64,000 bases of DNA. Origin: Streptomyces sp. S3(2020) (GTDB taxonomy: Bacteria; Actinomycetota; Actinomycetes; Streptomycetales; Streptomycetaceae). The position numbers and the translations under genes are program-made. The stretch covers positions 1 to 64,000 of the forward strand of contig NZ_JABERD010000005.1 in assembly GCF_013044505.1 (NCBI RefSeq), in the 5' to 3' direction. Position 1 is the stretch's first letter, and each line of letters starts with the position of its first letter. This document shows positions 24,165-33,651 of the stretch, piece after piece. Under the pieces are notes generated by a model that worked only from the letters and a program-made list of their open reading frames with translations, was not told the origin of the DNA and did not search any database.

Positions 24165-26507
24165 TCAGCCGGGCGTCGGCAGGCTGTGCCGGCCTTCGTC
24201 GTCGGTGTCCGGGACGAGGCCGTAGTAGATCCGTGGCGCGCCGTCGAGCGTGAGCGTCGCGCTGCCGTTGCCGACCGGGATCTGGGTGACCTGCCCGATC
24301 GCGTCGACCTGCCGTACCGCGGTGGTGGCGGCGACCGTGAGCGGGGTCTTGGTCGGCCAGGGGTCGATCCACACCTCGGGGGCGGGGAAGTGCCAGTCGG
24401 TGCGCTGGCCGGTGGTGTTGAGGAGGTAGCCGTCGGCGCGGTTCCACAGCACGACCGCGGGGCCGTCGGGGGTGTCGAACCACAGGCCTGATGTCTGCGG
24501 GTCGGTGAAGGTCAGCCGGCCCTGGAAGGTGGCCTGGTCGAGGGTGCGGGCGGCGGTCGCGTAGGCAAGGAGTGAGGGCTTCGGGCTGAGGTCGCGGTTC
24601 ATCAGGCCGTAGTGGTACTCGACGTTGTCCGGGTCGGCGACCTGCGGCATGCCGAGCACGCTGTCGTGGGACTGGTACCAGCACACGCACCGGACGCCTT
24701 CGGCCTTGGCCAGCGCGAGCGTGAGGAGGACGTTCTCCGCGGCGTGCCGGTAGGTGTCGTGCCACCAGCTGTTGGGCTTGGTCGGTGCGTACGCCTCGGT
24801 CAGCCAGATCTCCTTCTCGCCGTGCTCGGCCATCAGTGCCTTGAGGCGGCGCAGGCCGCCGTAGAAGTTCCAGTAGGTGCCGTCGCCGCCGGTGGTCCAG
24901 ACGTCGCCCGGCGGTATGTAGTCGGCGGTGAAGTTGCCGCGCCCCGGGTGGTAGGCGAAGGCGTCGATCAGGTCCCAGCCGCCGGCCGCGATGAAGTTCT
25001 CCACCCACGGCTTGTCCATGCCTGCCAGCCCGTTGTTCATGAGCTTGACGGTGTCGCCGGTGACGGCCCGGCGGTCGAAGACCGGACGCAGCGCCTTGTT
25101 CAGGTACGCCTGCGCGGCGTCGCCGGTATTGAACGGTCTGTTCAGCTCGTTGCCGACCTCGAAGTAGCCGGCGCCCGCGCCGACCGCCACCGCCAGATTG
25201 TCCGCGGCCCAGGTGGCCGCCACGTCGTCGGCGGCGGTCAGCGACGGCTGGAGCTCGATGTTGTGCCGCATCCCGCGGGCGTCGAAGGCGGAGGGCGGCA
25301 GCCCGGGACCGCCGTCGTAGGCGATCCGGACGAGGCTGATGCCCGCCTTCTGCCACAGGTCCAGCAGGGCGTCGGCGCTCGGGCGTTGCAGCCAGGGGTA
25401 GTTGGCGATGCCGAACATGCTGTCCGTGCCGGCCTGGTAGTCGAACGGCGGCAGCACCGCGAGGTTGGTCCGGGCGAACGCCTCGTCGTCGCCCGAGCTG
25501 ACGGCGACCTCGGCGAGCGCGATGCCGCCGGCGGGCGCGGGCAGGGTGAAGGTGTGCTGCCAGGTGCCGGCCGCGGCCACGCTGCCGGTCACGGTCGTGG
25601 CGGCGAGCTGGGCGCCGTCGAAGGCGCGCACCCACAGTTCCAGGTCGACCGACTTGGCCGCCGTGCCGCCGTTGGCGACCAGGGCGGTGAGTTCCATCTG
25701 GTCGCCGGCCGACTCGTAGAGGTTGAAGTCGCGGTTCGTGGTGAGTTCGAGGCCGAGTTCGCGGCCCCGGCCGATGGTGACGGTGGCGGACGGGCGGGTC
25801 TCGGAGAAGAAGAAGTCGGCCCGGCTCCTCCAGCCTCCGTCCGGGTCGGCCACTCCCGGCGCGTGGATCCAGGTCGTGTTCGTCCAGGCCTGGCGGGAGC
25901 GGTCCAGGAGGAACAGGCCGTGCAGCGTGGTTGTCCAGGTGGAGGTGTGGGCGACGCCGAGGGTGTCCTCGTAGGGGATGCCGCCGCCGGTGTCGCGGAC
26001 CCATTCGGTGATCGGGACGTAGTCGTCGGGCGCGGTCGGCGCCTGGATCGCCCGGCTGAACAGGAAACCCTCCGGGACCAGCGTGTCCGCGCCGGTGACG
26101 TGCCACTCCAGTGCGGCGTGGGAGGTGGTGACACCGAACCAGCCGGTGACGGCCGTCGGCCCCGCGGCCGTGTCGAAGGTGTAGTCCATCCGGATCGCCG
26201 GCGTGCCGTCCGGGAGCGCGCTCAGTGTCGGGGTGCCGCCGGTGGACACGTGGATGCCGGTGACACTGTCCTTGACCTGGAACTTCGACCCGGCGGACCG
26301 CGTGACGCCCGCACCGTCGCGGATGGCGAGCCTGCCGCCCACGCCGGCCAGCAGGCTGATGCCACCCGCGGTCAGGGTGACGTCACCGGCGGCGGCGTAC
26401 GCGGTGGTCGGGGTCGACTCGGCGACCAGAACGACCCCGGCGGCGAGGGCCGCGCCCAGGAAGCTCCGGCGGTCCAGGGTGGGTCGTGAGAAGGCCTCGG
26501 AGGTCAT
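24165..26507 (-). CDS. Secreted clan GH-A-type glycoside hydrolase
   Basis: 780 residues with a Tat signal peptide (DRRSFLGAALAAGVVLVAES, cut after AYA). The N-terminal half is beta-rich and carbohydrate-binding in character. The catalytic barrel shows FEVGNELNRPF, where Glu454 is the probable acid/base, and IWLTEAYAPT, where Glu571 is the probable nucleophile, as in GH39-like clan GH-A enzymes. A beta-sandwich C-terminus follows. The glycan target is unknown. It diverges from the LacI gene, with matching operators in the gap, so it probably digests the sugar imported by the ABC system encoded at 29.4-32.5 kb. Confidence 0.85.
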   Translation of the reverse strand: MTSEAFSRPTLDRRSFLGAALAAGVVLVAESTPTTAYAAAGDVTLTAGGISLLAGVGGRLAIRDGAGVTRSAGSKFQVKDSVTGIHVSTGGTPTLSALPDGTPAIRMDYTFDTAAGPTAVTGWFGVTTSHAALEWHVTGADTLVPEGFLFSRAIQAPTAPDDYVPITEWVRDTGGGIPYEDTLGVAHTSTWTTTLHGLFLLDRSRQAWTNTTWIHAPGVADPDGGWRSRADFFFSETRPSATVTIGRGRELGLELTTNRDFNLYESAGDQMELTALVANGGTAAKSVDLELWVRAFDGAQLAATTVTGSVAAAGTWQHTFTLPAPAGGIALAEVAVSSGDDEAFARTNLAVLPPFDYQAGTDSMFGIANYPWLQRPSADALLDLWQKAGISLVRIAYDGGPGLPPSAFDARGMRHNIELQPSLTAADDVAATWAADNLAVAVGAGAGYFEVGNELNRPFNTGDAAQAYLNKALRPVFDRRAVTGDTVKLMNNGLAGMDKPWVENFIAAGGWDLIDAFAYHPGRGNFTADYIPPGDVWTTGGDGTYWNFYGGLRRLKALMAEHGEKEIWLTEAYAPTKPNSWWHDTYRHAAENVLLTLALAKAEGVRCVCWYQSHDSVLGMPQVADPDNVEYHYGLMNRDLSPKPSLLAYATAARTLDQATFQGRLTFTDPQTSGLWFDTPDGPAVVLWNRADGYLLNTTGQRTDWHFPAPEVWIDPWPTKTPLTVAATTAVRQVDAIGQVTQIPVGNGSATLTLDGAPRIYYGLVPDTDDEGRHSLPTPG

Positions 26508-26541
26508 GTTCCGCTCCCGTCCGGCGCTCGGCGGCGCACGC

Positions 26542-26559
26542 TGATAATGCGTATCATCA
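26542..26559. promoter_or_regulatory. LacI operator copy 1
   Basis: TGATAATGCGTATCATCA, with GATA/TATC arms around a five-base centre. It is the inverted counterpart of the site at 26653-26670 and lies just upstream of the glycosidase start. Confidence 0.75.
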
Positions 26560-26652
26560 ACTTCGTGAACGACACGTTTCCAGCCTGCTACTCCGATGTC
26601 AACGGGTGCTTGCCTAGTACACCTCTCGTGCATTACGGTCATCGCCAGTTGA

Positions 26653-26670
26653 TGAAGATAGGCATTATCA
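26653..26670. promoter_or_regulatory. LacI operator copy 2
   Basis: TGAAGATAGGCATTATCA, whose reverse complement TGATAATGCCTATCTTCA matches copy 1 at 16 of 18 positions. It ends 13 bp before the LacI start, so the regulator probably represses its own operon as well. Confidence 0.75.
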
Positions 26671-26683
26671 CGATGGAGGAGCG

Positions 26684-27733
26684 ATGTCGCCGAGACCTCG
26701 CCGTGTCACCCAACGCGAGATCGCGGAGCTGGCGGGTGTCAGCCAGACCACGGTGTCGGTGGTGCTGAACGACCGCGACGGCTCGAACGTCCGGGTCCCC
26801 GAGGCGACCCGGGCGCGCGTCAAGCAGGCCATGGAACAACTCGCGTACGTCGCCGACCCCGCGGCCCGCAGACTCGCCGGTCTGGACAACCAGATCATCG
26901 GTGTCTTCACCTATGAGGCCGCACTGTCCCCCGAGAGCATGGACTTCTACGGTCCGCTGCTCAACGGGATCGAGAGGGCCGCCGAGCAGATCGGCTGTGA
27001 CCTGCTCTTCTTCACGTCCTCACCGGTAGAGAACGGCACGCGCAGCCTCTTCCACCGCAAGACCCGGCTGCGGCTGACCGACGGCTGTGTCCTGCTCGGT
27101 CAGCAGATGGTCGCGTCCGAGCTGGAACGGCTGGTCGCCGAGCAGTTCCCGTTCGTCGCCATCGGCCGCCGGGACGAGACCGCGGCCGCGGTGCCGTACG
27201 TGGCCATCGACTACACCACCCCGACCACCGCGCTGATCGACCAGGCAGCGGCGGGCGGGCACCAGCAGGCGCTGTACGTCCATCGGGGCCGGGACACACC
27301 GACCGCGCGGGACCGGCGTGACGCCGTCGAGGCCGCTTCGGCGGCGGGCAGGCTGGCGTTCCTGCTGGTCGGTGAGGAGCGGATCGCCGACCTTCCCCGA
27401 CTGGCACGGGCGACCGACGCCACGCTGATCGTCGCGGAGGACGCGTTCCTCGCCGAGGACGTCGCGCACGCGCTGTCCGGCGCCGAGGTCGCCGTACCGG
27501 AGGAGATCTCGCTCGCCGCCCTCGGCGAGGTGCGCGGTCATCGCGTGGAGGGCCGGACCCTGGCCGGCTTCCACGTACCCAGACAGCAACTGGCGGCCGA
27601 GGCGCTCGATCTCCTCCAGCTCCTGATCACCACCGACCCGCAGGAGTGGGCGGCTCTGGACCGGGAGCGGCTGCTGGTCGCCGCGGTCGAGCCGGGAGAG
27701 ACCATCGTCGCGCGGACGGACACCCCTTCATGA
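26684..27733 (+). CDS. LacI-family transcriptional regulator
   Basis: 349 residues with the LacI headpiece (TQREIAELAGVSQTTVSVVL, residues 9-28) and a periplasmic-binding-like effector domain. A GGAGGA ribosome site precedes the ATG. It is the first gene of an operon that continues into the FAD oxidoreductase (4-bp overlap) and the sugar ABC genes, and it diverges from the glycosidase. It should sense the sugar released by that enzyme and control both directions through the two TGATAATGC operators. Confidence 0.95.
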   Translation: MSPRPRRVTQREIAELAGVSQTTVSVVLNDRDGSNVRVPEATRARVKQAMEQLAYVADPAARRLAGLDNQIIGVFTYEAALSPESMDFYGPLLNGIERAAEQIGCDLLFFTSSPVENGTRSLFHRKTRLRLTDGCVLLGQQMVASELERLVAEQFPFVAIGRRDETAAAVPYVAIDYTTPTTALIDQAAAGGHQQALYVHRGRDTPTARDRRDAVEAASAAGRLAFLLVGEERIADLPRLARATDATLIVAEDAFLAEDVAHALSGAEVAVPEEISLAALGEVRGHRVEGRTLAGFHVPRQQLAAEALDLLQLLITTDPQEWAALDRERLLVAAVEPGETIVARTDTPS

Positions 27734-29340
27734 CCGACTTCATGACCGGCCGGATCACGACCGAGGTGGCGATAGTCGGCGGTGGACTCGGCTCCGTCGC
27801 CGCGGCGCTGGCACTGCTGGAGCGGGGCCGCCGCGTGGTGATGACCGAGGAGTACGCCTGGCTCGGCGGACAGCTCACCTCGCAGGCCGTGCCGCCCGAC
27901 GAGCACATCTGGGTGGAGCAGTTCGGCGTCACCGCGCGCTACCGCGCCCTGCGGGAGGACATCCGCCGCTACTACCGCGAGCACTACCCCCTGACGGCCG
28001 CCGCCCGCGCCGACCGCGAACTCAACCCGGGCCGCGGCCGGGTGAGCAGACTGTGCCACGAACCGCGCGTGGCCCACGCGGTGATCACCGCCCAGCTCGC
28101 GCCGTACCGGTCGACGGGACGCCTCACCGTCCTGCAACCCGCCGTGCCCGTCGCCGCCGAGGTGCGCGACGGAGTGGTGCGTGCCGTCACCGTCGCCGAT
28201 CCGCGGACCGGCGCCGAGACCGTGATCAGCGCCGAGTACGTCCTGGACGGCACCGAGACCGGTGACCTGCTGCCGCTGACCGGGACGGAGTATGTGGTCG
28301 GCGCCGAGGGGCGGTCGGACACCGGCGAGCCGAGCGCTCCCGAGGCAGCCGATCCGGGCAACGTGCAGTCGATCGCGTGGTGCTTCGTCTTCGACCACGT
28401 CACCGGCGACCACACCCTCGCCCGACCGGACGACTACGACTACTGGCGCTCCTTCGAACTGCCCTTCTGGGGTGCGCCGATGCTGTCGTTCACCGCGCCG
28501 AACCCCCGCACCCTGGTGCCGGAGGAGCGGACCATGCACGTCAACCCCTCGGGCGACGTCACCGGAGACCCCCGCTTCGACGCCGGCGACCAGGACCTGT
28601 GGCAGTTCCGGCGCATCGCCGCCCGGCAGAACTTCGCCGACGGCTTCTACGACAGCGACATCGTGCTGGCCAACTGGCCTCAACTCGACTACGTCAACGG
28701 TTCGATCATCGACACCGACGACCGGCGGCTCCATCTGGACGCCGCGAAGGCACAGTCCCGCGCCTACGTGTACTGGCTCCAGACCGAGGCGCCCCGCCCG
28801 GACGGCGGCCGCGGCTGGCCCGGCCTTCGGCTGCGCGGCGACCTGGTCGGCACCGCCGACGGGTTCGCCCAGGCGCCGTACATCCGCGAGTCCCGCCGGA
28901 TCAGGGCGCTCACCACCGTGCGTGAGCAGGACATCTCCGTGAAGGCCCGCGGGGACGCCGCACCGGCCCGCTTCGAGGGCTCCGTCGGGGTCGGGATGTA
29001 CCGCATCGACCTGCACCCCTCCACCGGCGGCGACAACTACATCGACGTCGAGTGCGCGCCGTTCGAGATACCGCTCGGCGCACTCGTCCCGGTGGCCACC
29101 CAGAACCTGGTACCGGCCGCCAAGAACATCGGCACCACCCACATCACCAACGGCGCCTACCGGCTGCACCCGGTCGAGTGGAACGTCGGTGAGTCGGCCG
29201 GGGAGCTCGTGGCGTACTGCCTCGATCTCGGTCTGAGCCCACGGCAGGTCGCCACCGACGACCACCTCGTCGAACGCCTCCAGGACAGGTTGACCACGGC
29301 CGGGATCGAACTCCACTGGCCGCGAATCGCCGGCTACTAG
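27730..29340 (+). CDS. FAD-dependent oxidoreductase
   Basis: 536 residues of the FAD_oxidored type. The dinucleotide motif VAIVGGGLGSVAAALALLERG is at residues 11-31, and a conserved C-terminal FAD region (NIGTTHITNGAYRLHP) is present. ATG 27730 overlaps the LacI stop. Relatives are often found in sugar-uptake operons, but their substrates are mostly unknown; a sugar oxidation or elimination step before catabolism is a reasonable guess. No signal peptide is seen, so the enzyme is cytoplasmic. Confidence 0.85.
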   Translation: MTDFMTGRITTEVAIVGGGLGSVAAALALLERGRRVVMTEEYAWLGGQLTSQAVPPDEHIWVEQFGVTARYRALREDIRRYYREHYPLTAAARADRELNPGRGRVSRLCHEPRVAHAVITAQLAPYRSTGRLTVLQPAVPVAAEVRDGVVRAVTVADPRTGAETVISAEYVLDGTETGDLLPLTGTEYVVGAEGRSDTGEPSAPEAADPGNVQSIAWCFVFDHVTGDHTLARPDDYDYWRSFELPFWGAPMLSFTAPNPRTLVPEERTMHVNPSGDVTGDPRFDAGDQDLWQFRRIAARQNFADGFYDSDIVLANWPQLDYVNGSIIDTDDRRLHLDAAKAQSRAYVYWLQTEAPRPDGGRGWPGLRLRGDLVGTADGFAQAPYIRESRRIRALTTVREQDISVKARGDAAPARFEGSVGVGMYRIDLHPSTGGDNYIDVECAPFEIPLGALVPVATQNLVPAAKNIGTTHITNGAYRLHPVEWNVGESAGELVAYCLDLGLSPRQVATDDHLVERLQDRLTTAGIELHWPRIAGY

Positions 29341-29390
29341 CCCCAACTCCCGAGGCGCCGCACGCGCCGAGAACAGAGAAGACCCACACC

Positions 29391-30662
29391 ATGAACAGAG
29401 CAAGAAGGCTGGTCGGCGCCCTCGCACTGACCACAGCGCTGACCTTCACCGCCGCCTGCGGAGCGTCCACCGACGACTCCGGGTCGGCGGACGCCACGAA
29501 CGTCAAGCTGCGGATGACCGTCTGGACCTCGAACGAGGACCAGCTCAAGCTGTTCGACTCGATCGCCGACGCCTACCGTGCCAAGCACCCCGAGGTCTCC
29601 TCGATCACCTTCGAGAGCCTGCCCTTCGAGGACTACAACACCACCCTCACCACCCAGATCGCCGGCGGCAACGCCCCCGACCTGGCCTGGATGGGAGACC
29701 TGTCGAAGGACCTGATCGCCTCCGACGCACTGGTCGGCCTGACCGACCGGCTCAAGGCGACCGACGGGTGGCAGTACGACGACCTGGAGGCCAGCGCGAC
29801 CAAGGAGTTCAGCCAGGACGGCACGCTGTACGCCTACCCCTTCTCGACCTCCCCCTTCGCGCTGTACGTCAACACCGACCTGCTGGCGAAGGCCGGGCAG
29901 AAGATCGACCCGAAGACCCTGACCTGGGACCAGGTCGCCGCCGCCGGGGCGGCCGTCCACTCGGCCACCAAGAAGGCCGGGTTCGTCGTCCGGGACTTCG
30001 ACTACAAGTCGTGGAACATGCTGGCCACCGTATGGACCGGCTTCGGTGCCTCCGCGTGGAGCCAGGACGGCAAGACCTGCACCTTCACCAGCCCCGAGAT
30101 GCGGCAGGCGTTCACCTTCCTGCACGACGCCGCGTTCAAGACCGAGGCCATGCCCGGCCCCGGTACGACGGCCGACTTCTTCGCCGGTGACGCCGCCTTC
30201 ACCGTGGCCCAGGTGTCCCGCTCCTCGCTGCTCACCGACAAGTTCAAGTACGCCCTGTACCCGCTGCCCGCGGGACCGGCCGGCAAGTACTCCGTCATCG
30301 GCCAGGCCGGCGTGGGCGTCCTGGCGGCCGGCAAGCACAAGACCCAGGCCACCGACTTCCTCGCCTACCTCACGAACCCCGCGAACTCGGCCAAGCTCGC
30401 GCAGTTCTTCCCGCCGCCGCGCAAGTCCCTGCTCACCGGCGAGAAGCTCGCCGCCGACAACAAGGTGCTGACCGCGGCGCAGCTTCAGGAAGCCGTGGTC
30501 GACCAGCTCCCGAACGCCGTCACCCTGCCCAACCACACCAACCCGGCCGAGATCGCCCAGAAGGGCAAGACCGCGCTGGACGCGATGTGGAAGGCCGACG
30601 CCGACATCCCCGCCGTGCTGAAGTCGGTCTGCACCGCGATCGATCCGATCCTGGCCAAGTGA
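29391..30662 (+). CDS. Sugar ABC transporter substrate-binding lipoprotein (SBP family 1)
   Basis: 423 residues with a lipoprotein signal peptide (RARRLVGALALTTALTFTAAC, lipobox TAAC) and an extracellular solute-binding family 1 fold. ATG 29391 follows GAGAAG. It is the receptor of a CUT1-type importer with the two permeases downstream. No ATPase is encoded here, which is normal in Streptomyces because the shared MsiK-type ATPase serves many such systems. Confidence 0.93.
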   Translation: MNRARRLVGALALTTALTFTAACGASTDDSGSADATNVKLRMTVWTSNEDQLKLFDSIADAYRAKHPEVSSITFESLPFEDYNTTLTTQIAGGNAPDLAWMGDLSKDLIASDALVGLTDRLKATDGWQYDDLEASATKEFSQDGTLYAYPFSTSPFALYVNTDLLAKAGQKIDPKTLTWDQVAAAGAAVHSATKKAGFVVRDFDYKSWNMLATVWTGFGASAWSQDGKTCTFTSPEMRQAFTFLHDAAFKTEAMPGPGTTADFFAGDAAFTVAQVSRSSLLTDKFKYALYPLPAGPAGKYSVIGQAGVGVLAAGKHKTQATDFLAYLTNPANSAKLAQFFPPPRKSLLTGEKLAADNKVLTAAQLQEAVVDQLPNAVTLPNHTNPAEIAQKGKTALDAMWKADADIPAVLKSVCTAIDPILAK

Positions 30663-30664
30663 CC

Positions 30665-31630
30665 ATGTCCGGCCTCACGAAGACCCACACGAGGACACCG
30701 GGCGCCTCCCCTACGGCGACCAGGCCCCGGGACACCTCCGGACCACCGTTCTGGACGACCCGGCGCCGGGACGTCCTCGCCGGCTACCTGTTCATCGCCC
30801 CGCAACTCGCCGGGGTCGTGCTGTTCGTGCTCGTCCCGGTCGGACTGGCGATCTGGTACAGCCTCAACGACTGGAACGTCTTCTCCGGCGGCCAGACCTT
30901 CGTCGGAGTCGACAACTACACGGCCCTGGCCGACGATCCCCAACTGCCCTCCGTACTGGGGGCGACCGCCGTCTTCTCCGGCGGGGTCGTGATCCTGAAC
31001 ATCAGCCTGGGCCTGCTGCTCGCCGTCCTCCTCAACCGGCGCTTTCGCGGATCGACGTTCTTCCGCACCCTGTTCTTCTCCCCGGTCGTCGTCTCCGTGG
31101 TGGCGTGGACCCTGGTGTGGGGCTTCCTGCTCCAGGACAACGGCGGCATCAACGCCCTGCTCGACACGGTCGGCATCGACGGGCCGAACTGGCTCCAGCG
31201 CGGCGACACCGCGATGCTGTCGGTGATCGTCACTCAGGTGATCCGCAGCGTCGGCGTCAACATGGTGCTCTTCCTGGCCGCCTTGCAGGGCGTCCCGGCG
31301 CAGTTGTACGAGGCCGCGCGCCTCGACGGCGCGGGGAGCAGGGTGGTCTTCACCCGGATCACGCTGCCGCTGATCTCCCCCACGGTGCTGCTGACCGCGA
31401 TCATCACCGTCGTCGGCGCACTCCAGTCGTTCGCACAGATCGCCGTACTGACCAGCGGCGGCCCGGAGTTGAGCACCACCGTGCTCGTCTACTACGTCTT
31501 CCAGCAGGCCTTCGAGTTCAACCACATCGGCTACGGCTCGACGCTGGCCCTGATGCTGCTGTCCTTCGTCATGCTGCTGACCCTCGTGCAGTGGCAGCTG
31601 CGCCGGAAGTGGGTGTTCCATGAGCAGTAG
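30665..31630 (+). CDS. Sugar ABC transporter permease (MalF-like)
   Basis: 321 residues, about six membrane segments, and the cytoplasmic EAA-loop EAARLDGAGSRVVFTRITLP. The start is ATG 30665, two bases after the previous stop. It forms the membrane channel with the next gene product, whose gene it overlaps by 11 bp. Confidence 0.93.
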   Translation: MSGLTKTHTRTPGASPTATRPRDTSGPPFWTTRRRDVLAGYLFIAPQLAGVVLFVLVPVGLAIWYSLNDWNVFSGGQTFVGVDNYTALADDPQLPSVLGATAVFSGGVVILNISLGLLLAVLLNRRFRGSTFFRTLFFSPVVVSVVAWTLVWGFLLQDNGGINALLDTVGIDGPNWLQRGDTAMLSVIVTQVIRSVGVNMVLFLAALQGVPAQLYEAARLDGAGSRVVFTRITLPLISPTVLLTAIITVVGALQSFAQIAVLTSGGPELSTTVLVYYVFQQAFEFNHIGYGSTLALMLLSFVMLLTLVQWQLRRKWVFHEQ

Positions 31631-32462
31631 GTCGAGTTCCCTCCTCCGGCGGGCGTTCCTGCTGACCTCGCTCGGTGTCCTGGCGATCCCGTTCGTCGTG
31701 CCGACGGTCTGGATGGTGGCGGCCTCGCTGAAGCCGCTGCCCGAGATCTTCAAGGCCCCGCCGTCCCTGTGGACTTCGGACCCCACGTTCTCCGCGTACA
31801 GCGAGGCGTTCAGCTTCCAGCCGTTCGCCCGGCAGTACGCGAACAGCGTGTACATCGCCGTCCTGGTCACCCTGATCACCCTGCTGGTCTCCAGCCTCGC
31901 CGGATACGCCTTCGCCCGGATCCGCTTCCCCGGCGCGAACGCCCTCTTCCTGGTGGTGCTGGTCGGCCTGCTGGTGCCCAGCGAGGTGACGATCGTGCCG
32001 TTGTTCCAGATGTTCAAACAGGCCGGGATGATCAACACGCACTGGCCGCTGATCCTGGTCACCTCGCTGGCCGGACCGTGCGTCCTGGCGACCTTCGTCA
32101 TGCGGCAGTTCTTCATCGCCCTGCCGGCCGAACTGGAGGAGGCGGGCCGCCTCGACGGCCTCGGCCGGCCCGCGCTCTGGTGGCGGATCTTCCTGCCGCT
32201 GGCCAGGCCGGCACTGTCCGCGGTCGCGATCCTCACGTTCCTCACCTCGTGGAACCTCTACCTGGAACCCACCGTCTACCTCACCTCGCCGGAACTGTTC
32301 ACGCTGCCCCAGGCGCTCACCCGCTTCACCGACGCCTACGGGGGCGAGATGTGGAACACCCAACTGGCCGCCGCCACCATGACCGTCCTGCCGGTCCTGA
32401 TCGTCTTCGTCGTCGCCCAGCGGCAGTTCGTCGAGGGCCTGGCCCACTCGGGCCTCAAATGA
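31620..32462 (+). CDS. Sugar ABC transporter permease (MalG-like)
   Basis: 280 residues, about six membrane segments, with the EAA loop EEAGRLDGLGRPALWWRIFL. It is the last gene of the LacI-controlled operon. Its family-typical length and overlap with the MalF-like gene support a heterodimeric channel. Confidence 0.93.
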   Translation: MSSRSSSLLRRAFLLTSLGVLAIPFVVPTVWMVAASLKPLPEIFKAPPSLWTSDPTFSAYSEAFSFQPFARQYANSVYIAVLVTLITLLVSSLAGYAFARIRFPGANALFLVVLVGLLVPSEVTIVPLFQMFKQAGMINTHWPLILVTSLAGPCVLATFVMRQFFIALPAELEEAGRLDGLGRPALWWRIFLPLARPALSAVAILTFLTSWNLYLEPTVYLTSPELFTLPQALTRFTDAYGGEMWNTQLAAATMTVLPVLIVFVVAQRQFVEGLAHSGLK

Positions 32463-32523
32463 GCCCCGAGACGGACGCCCGGAGATCAACCGGACGTCAC
32501 CCGAGCCGGACATCATCACCCCC

Positions 32524-33636
32524 ATGACGATCACCACGGGCACCGTGTCCCCGCCCGCGCGCAGCACCCCCGTCGCCCTCGCCCGGGGAATCCTGACCGG
32601 AGCGGTCATCGGGGCGTCGTCGGCCGCCGTCGTCGTCGGTGCCCTCATCGAGAGCGTGCCGCTGTTCGCGGGGGGCCTGGTCCTGCCCGTCGCCTACGTC
32701 CTGCTCGTCCTCCTGGCCGACGTGCCGAGACTGGCCAGGGAGGCGGCGATCACCCCGCACACGGCGCTCGCGATGGTCGAGAGCCTGGAGGCCGTCGGGG
32801 GCGAGGCGACGAGCGACGTGGCGGTGCGGTTCGATCTCACCGTCGCGCCGGAGGACGTACCGGCCTACCGTGTCGCGTTCAAGCAGGACATCAATCTCGT
32901 GGACCTGGCCGACTACCGGCCGGGCGTCGTCGTGGTGGTCCAGTATCCGCCGGACCGGCCGTGGCGGGTGAGGATCGTGAGGCGGCCGACGCCTCAGTGG
33001 GAGGAACGGGCGGCCGGCGCGCGCCTCGACTCGGCGCCCGGTCCGGCCATGGTGAGCGAGACTCCCCGGAGCTGTGCCGTCGGCCTCGTCATGCTGCTCG
33101 CCCTGCTGCTCGCCGCGGGCGGTGTGGTCCTGGGGTTCCGCGCCGACCTGTTCGGCGAGGGCGCCGCCGCACGGTCCGGCTCCTCCGACAGGCCAGCCGT
33201 CTCCTCCTCTTCCTCTTCCTCTTCGTCCACCACCGTGGTGTCGTCGGCTTCCGCCACGGTCGCCCTCGGCCCGGGTCAGTCGTTCCTCGACAAGGGCGAG
33301 TTGCGCAAGGCCGTCGGCTCGCTCACCAAGGGCACCGACGGACGGGCGGCGCTCACCGTCGTCGTACAGGATCGGCTGCTGTCGGTCGTGTACGCGCCGA
33401 CGGGCTCACAAGCCCCGACGTTCGACCTGGATTCGCCGCCGTACGACCGTGTTCCCGACCTGGTCGAGGAGGCGAGGACCGGGCTGGGGGTCGGTTCTCC
33501 GCAGACCTGGCAGGTCACCGTGGAACGTCTGACGGGCTCCCTCACCGTCAGGGTCGGCGTGACGGGCCCCGGGGGAACGGCCTCGCTGGAGGCGGACGGC
33601 GACGGCACGGTGGTGCGGCGCACCGCGGCCCGCTGA
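32524..33636 (+). CDS. Unknown membrane protein with a Ser-rich linker
   Basis: 370 residues with no recognised family. Two hydrophobic segments lie near residues 19-65 and another at about residues 188-207 (GLVMLLALLLAAGGVVLGF). A run of about nine serines and a Thr/Ser linker then lead to a C-terminal soluble domain of about 110 residues that is probably outside the cell. The start ATG 32524 has no clear ribosome site. It is followed by a DUF3592-like gene after 15 bp and may form a small operon with it. Confidence 0.7.
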   Translation: MTITTGTVSPPARSTPVALARGILTGAVIGASSAAVVVGALIESVPLFAGGLVLPVAYVLLVLLADVPRLAREAAITPHTALAMVESLEAVGGEATSDVAVRFDLTVAPEDVPAYRVAFKQDINLVDLADYRPGVVVVVQYPPDRPWRVRIVRRPTPQWEERAAGARLDSAPGPAMVSETPRSCAVGLVMLLALLLAAGGVVLGFRADLFGEGAAARSGSSDRPAVSSSSSSSSSTTVVSSASATVALGPGQSFLDKGELRKAVGSLTKGTDGRAALTVVVQDRLLSVVYAPTGSQAPTFDLDSPPYDRVPDLVEEARTGLGVGSPQTWQVTVERLTGSLTVRVGVTGPGGTASLEADGDGTVVRRTAAR

Positions 33637-33651
33637 GGAGAAGGAAGGCAC

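Noticed and set aside
33180-33250. Repetitive TCC/TCT run as a regulatory repeat
   Set aside because: It encodes an in-frame Ser-rich linker in the membrane protein at 32524-33636, so a coding explanation suffices.
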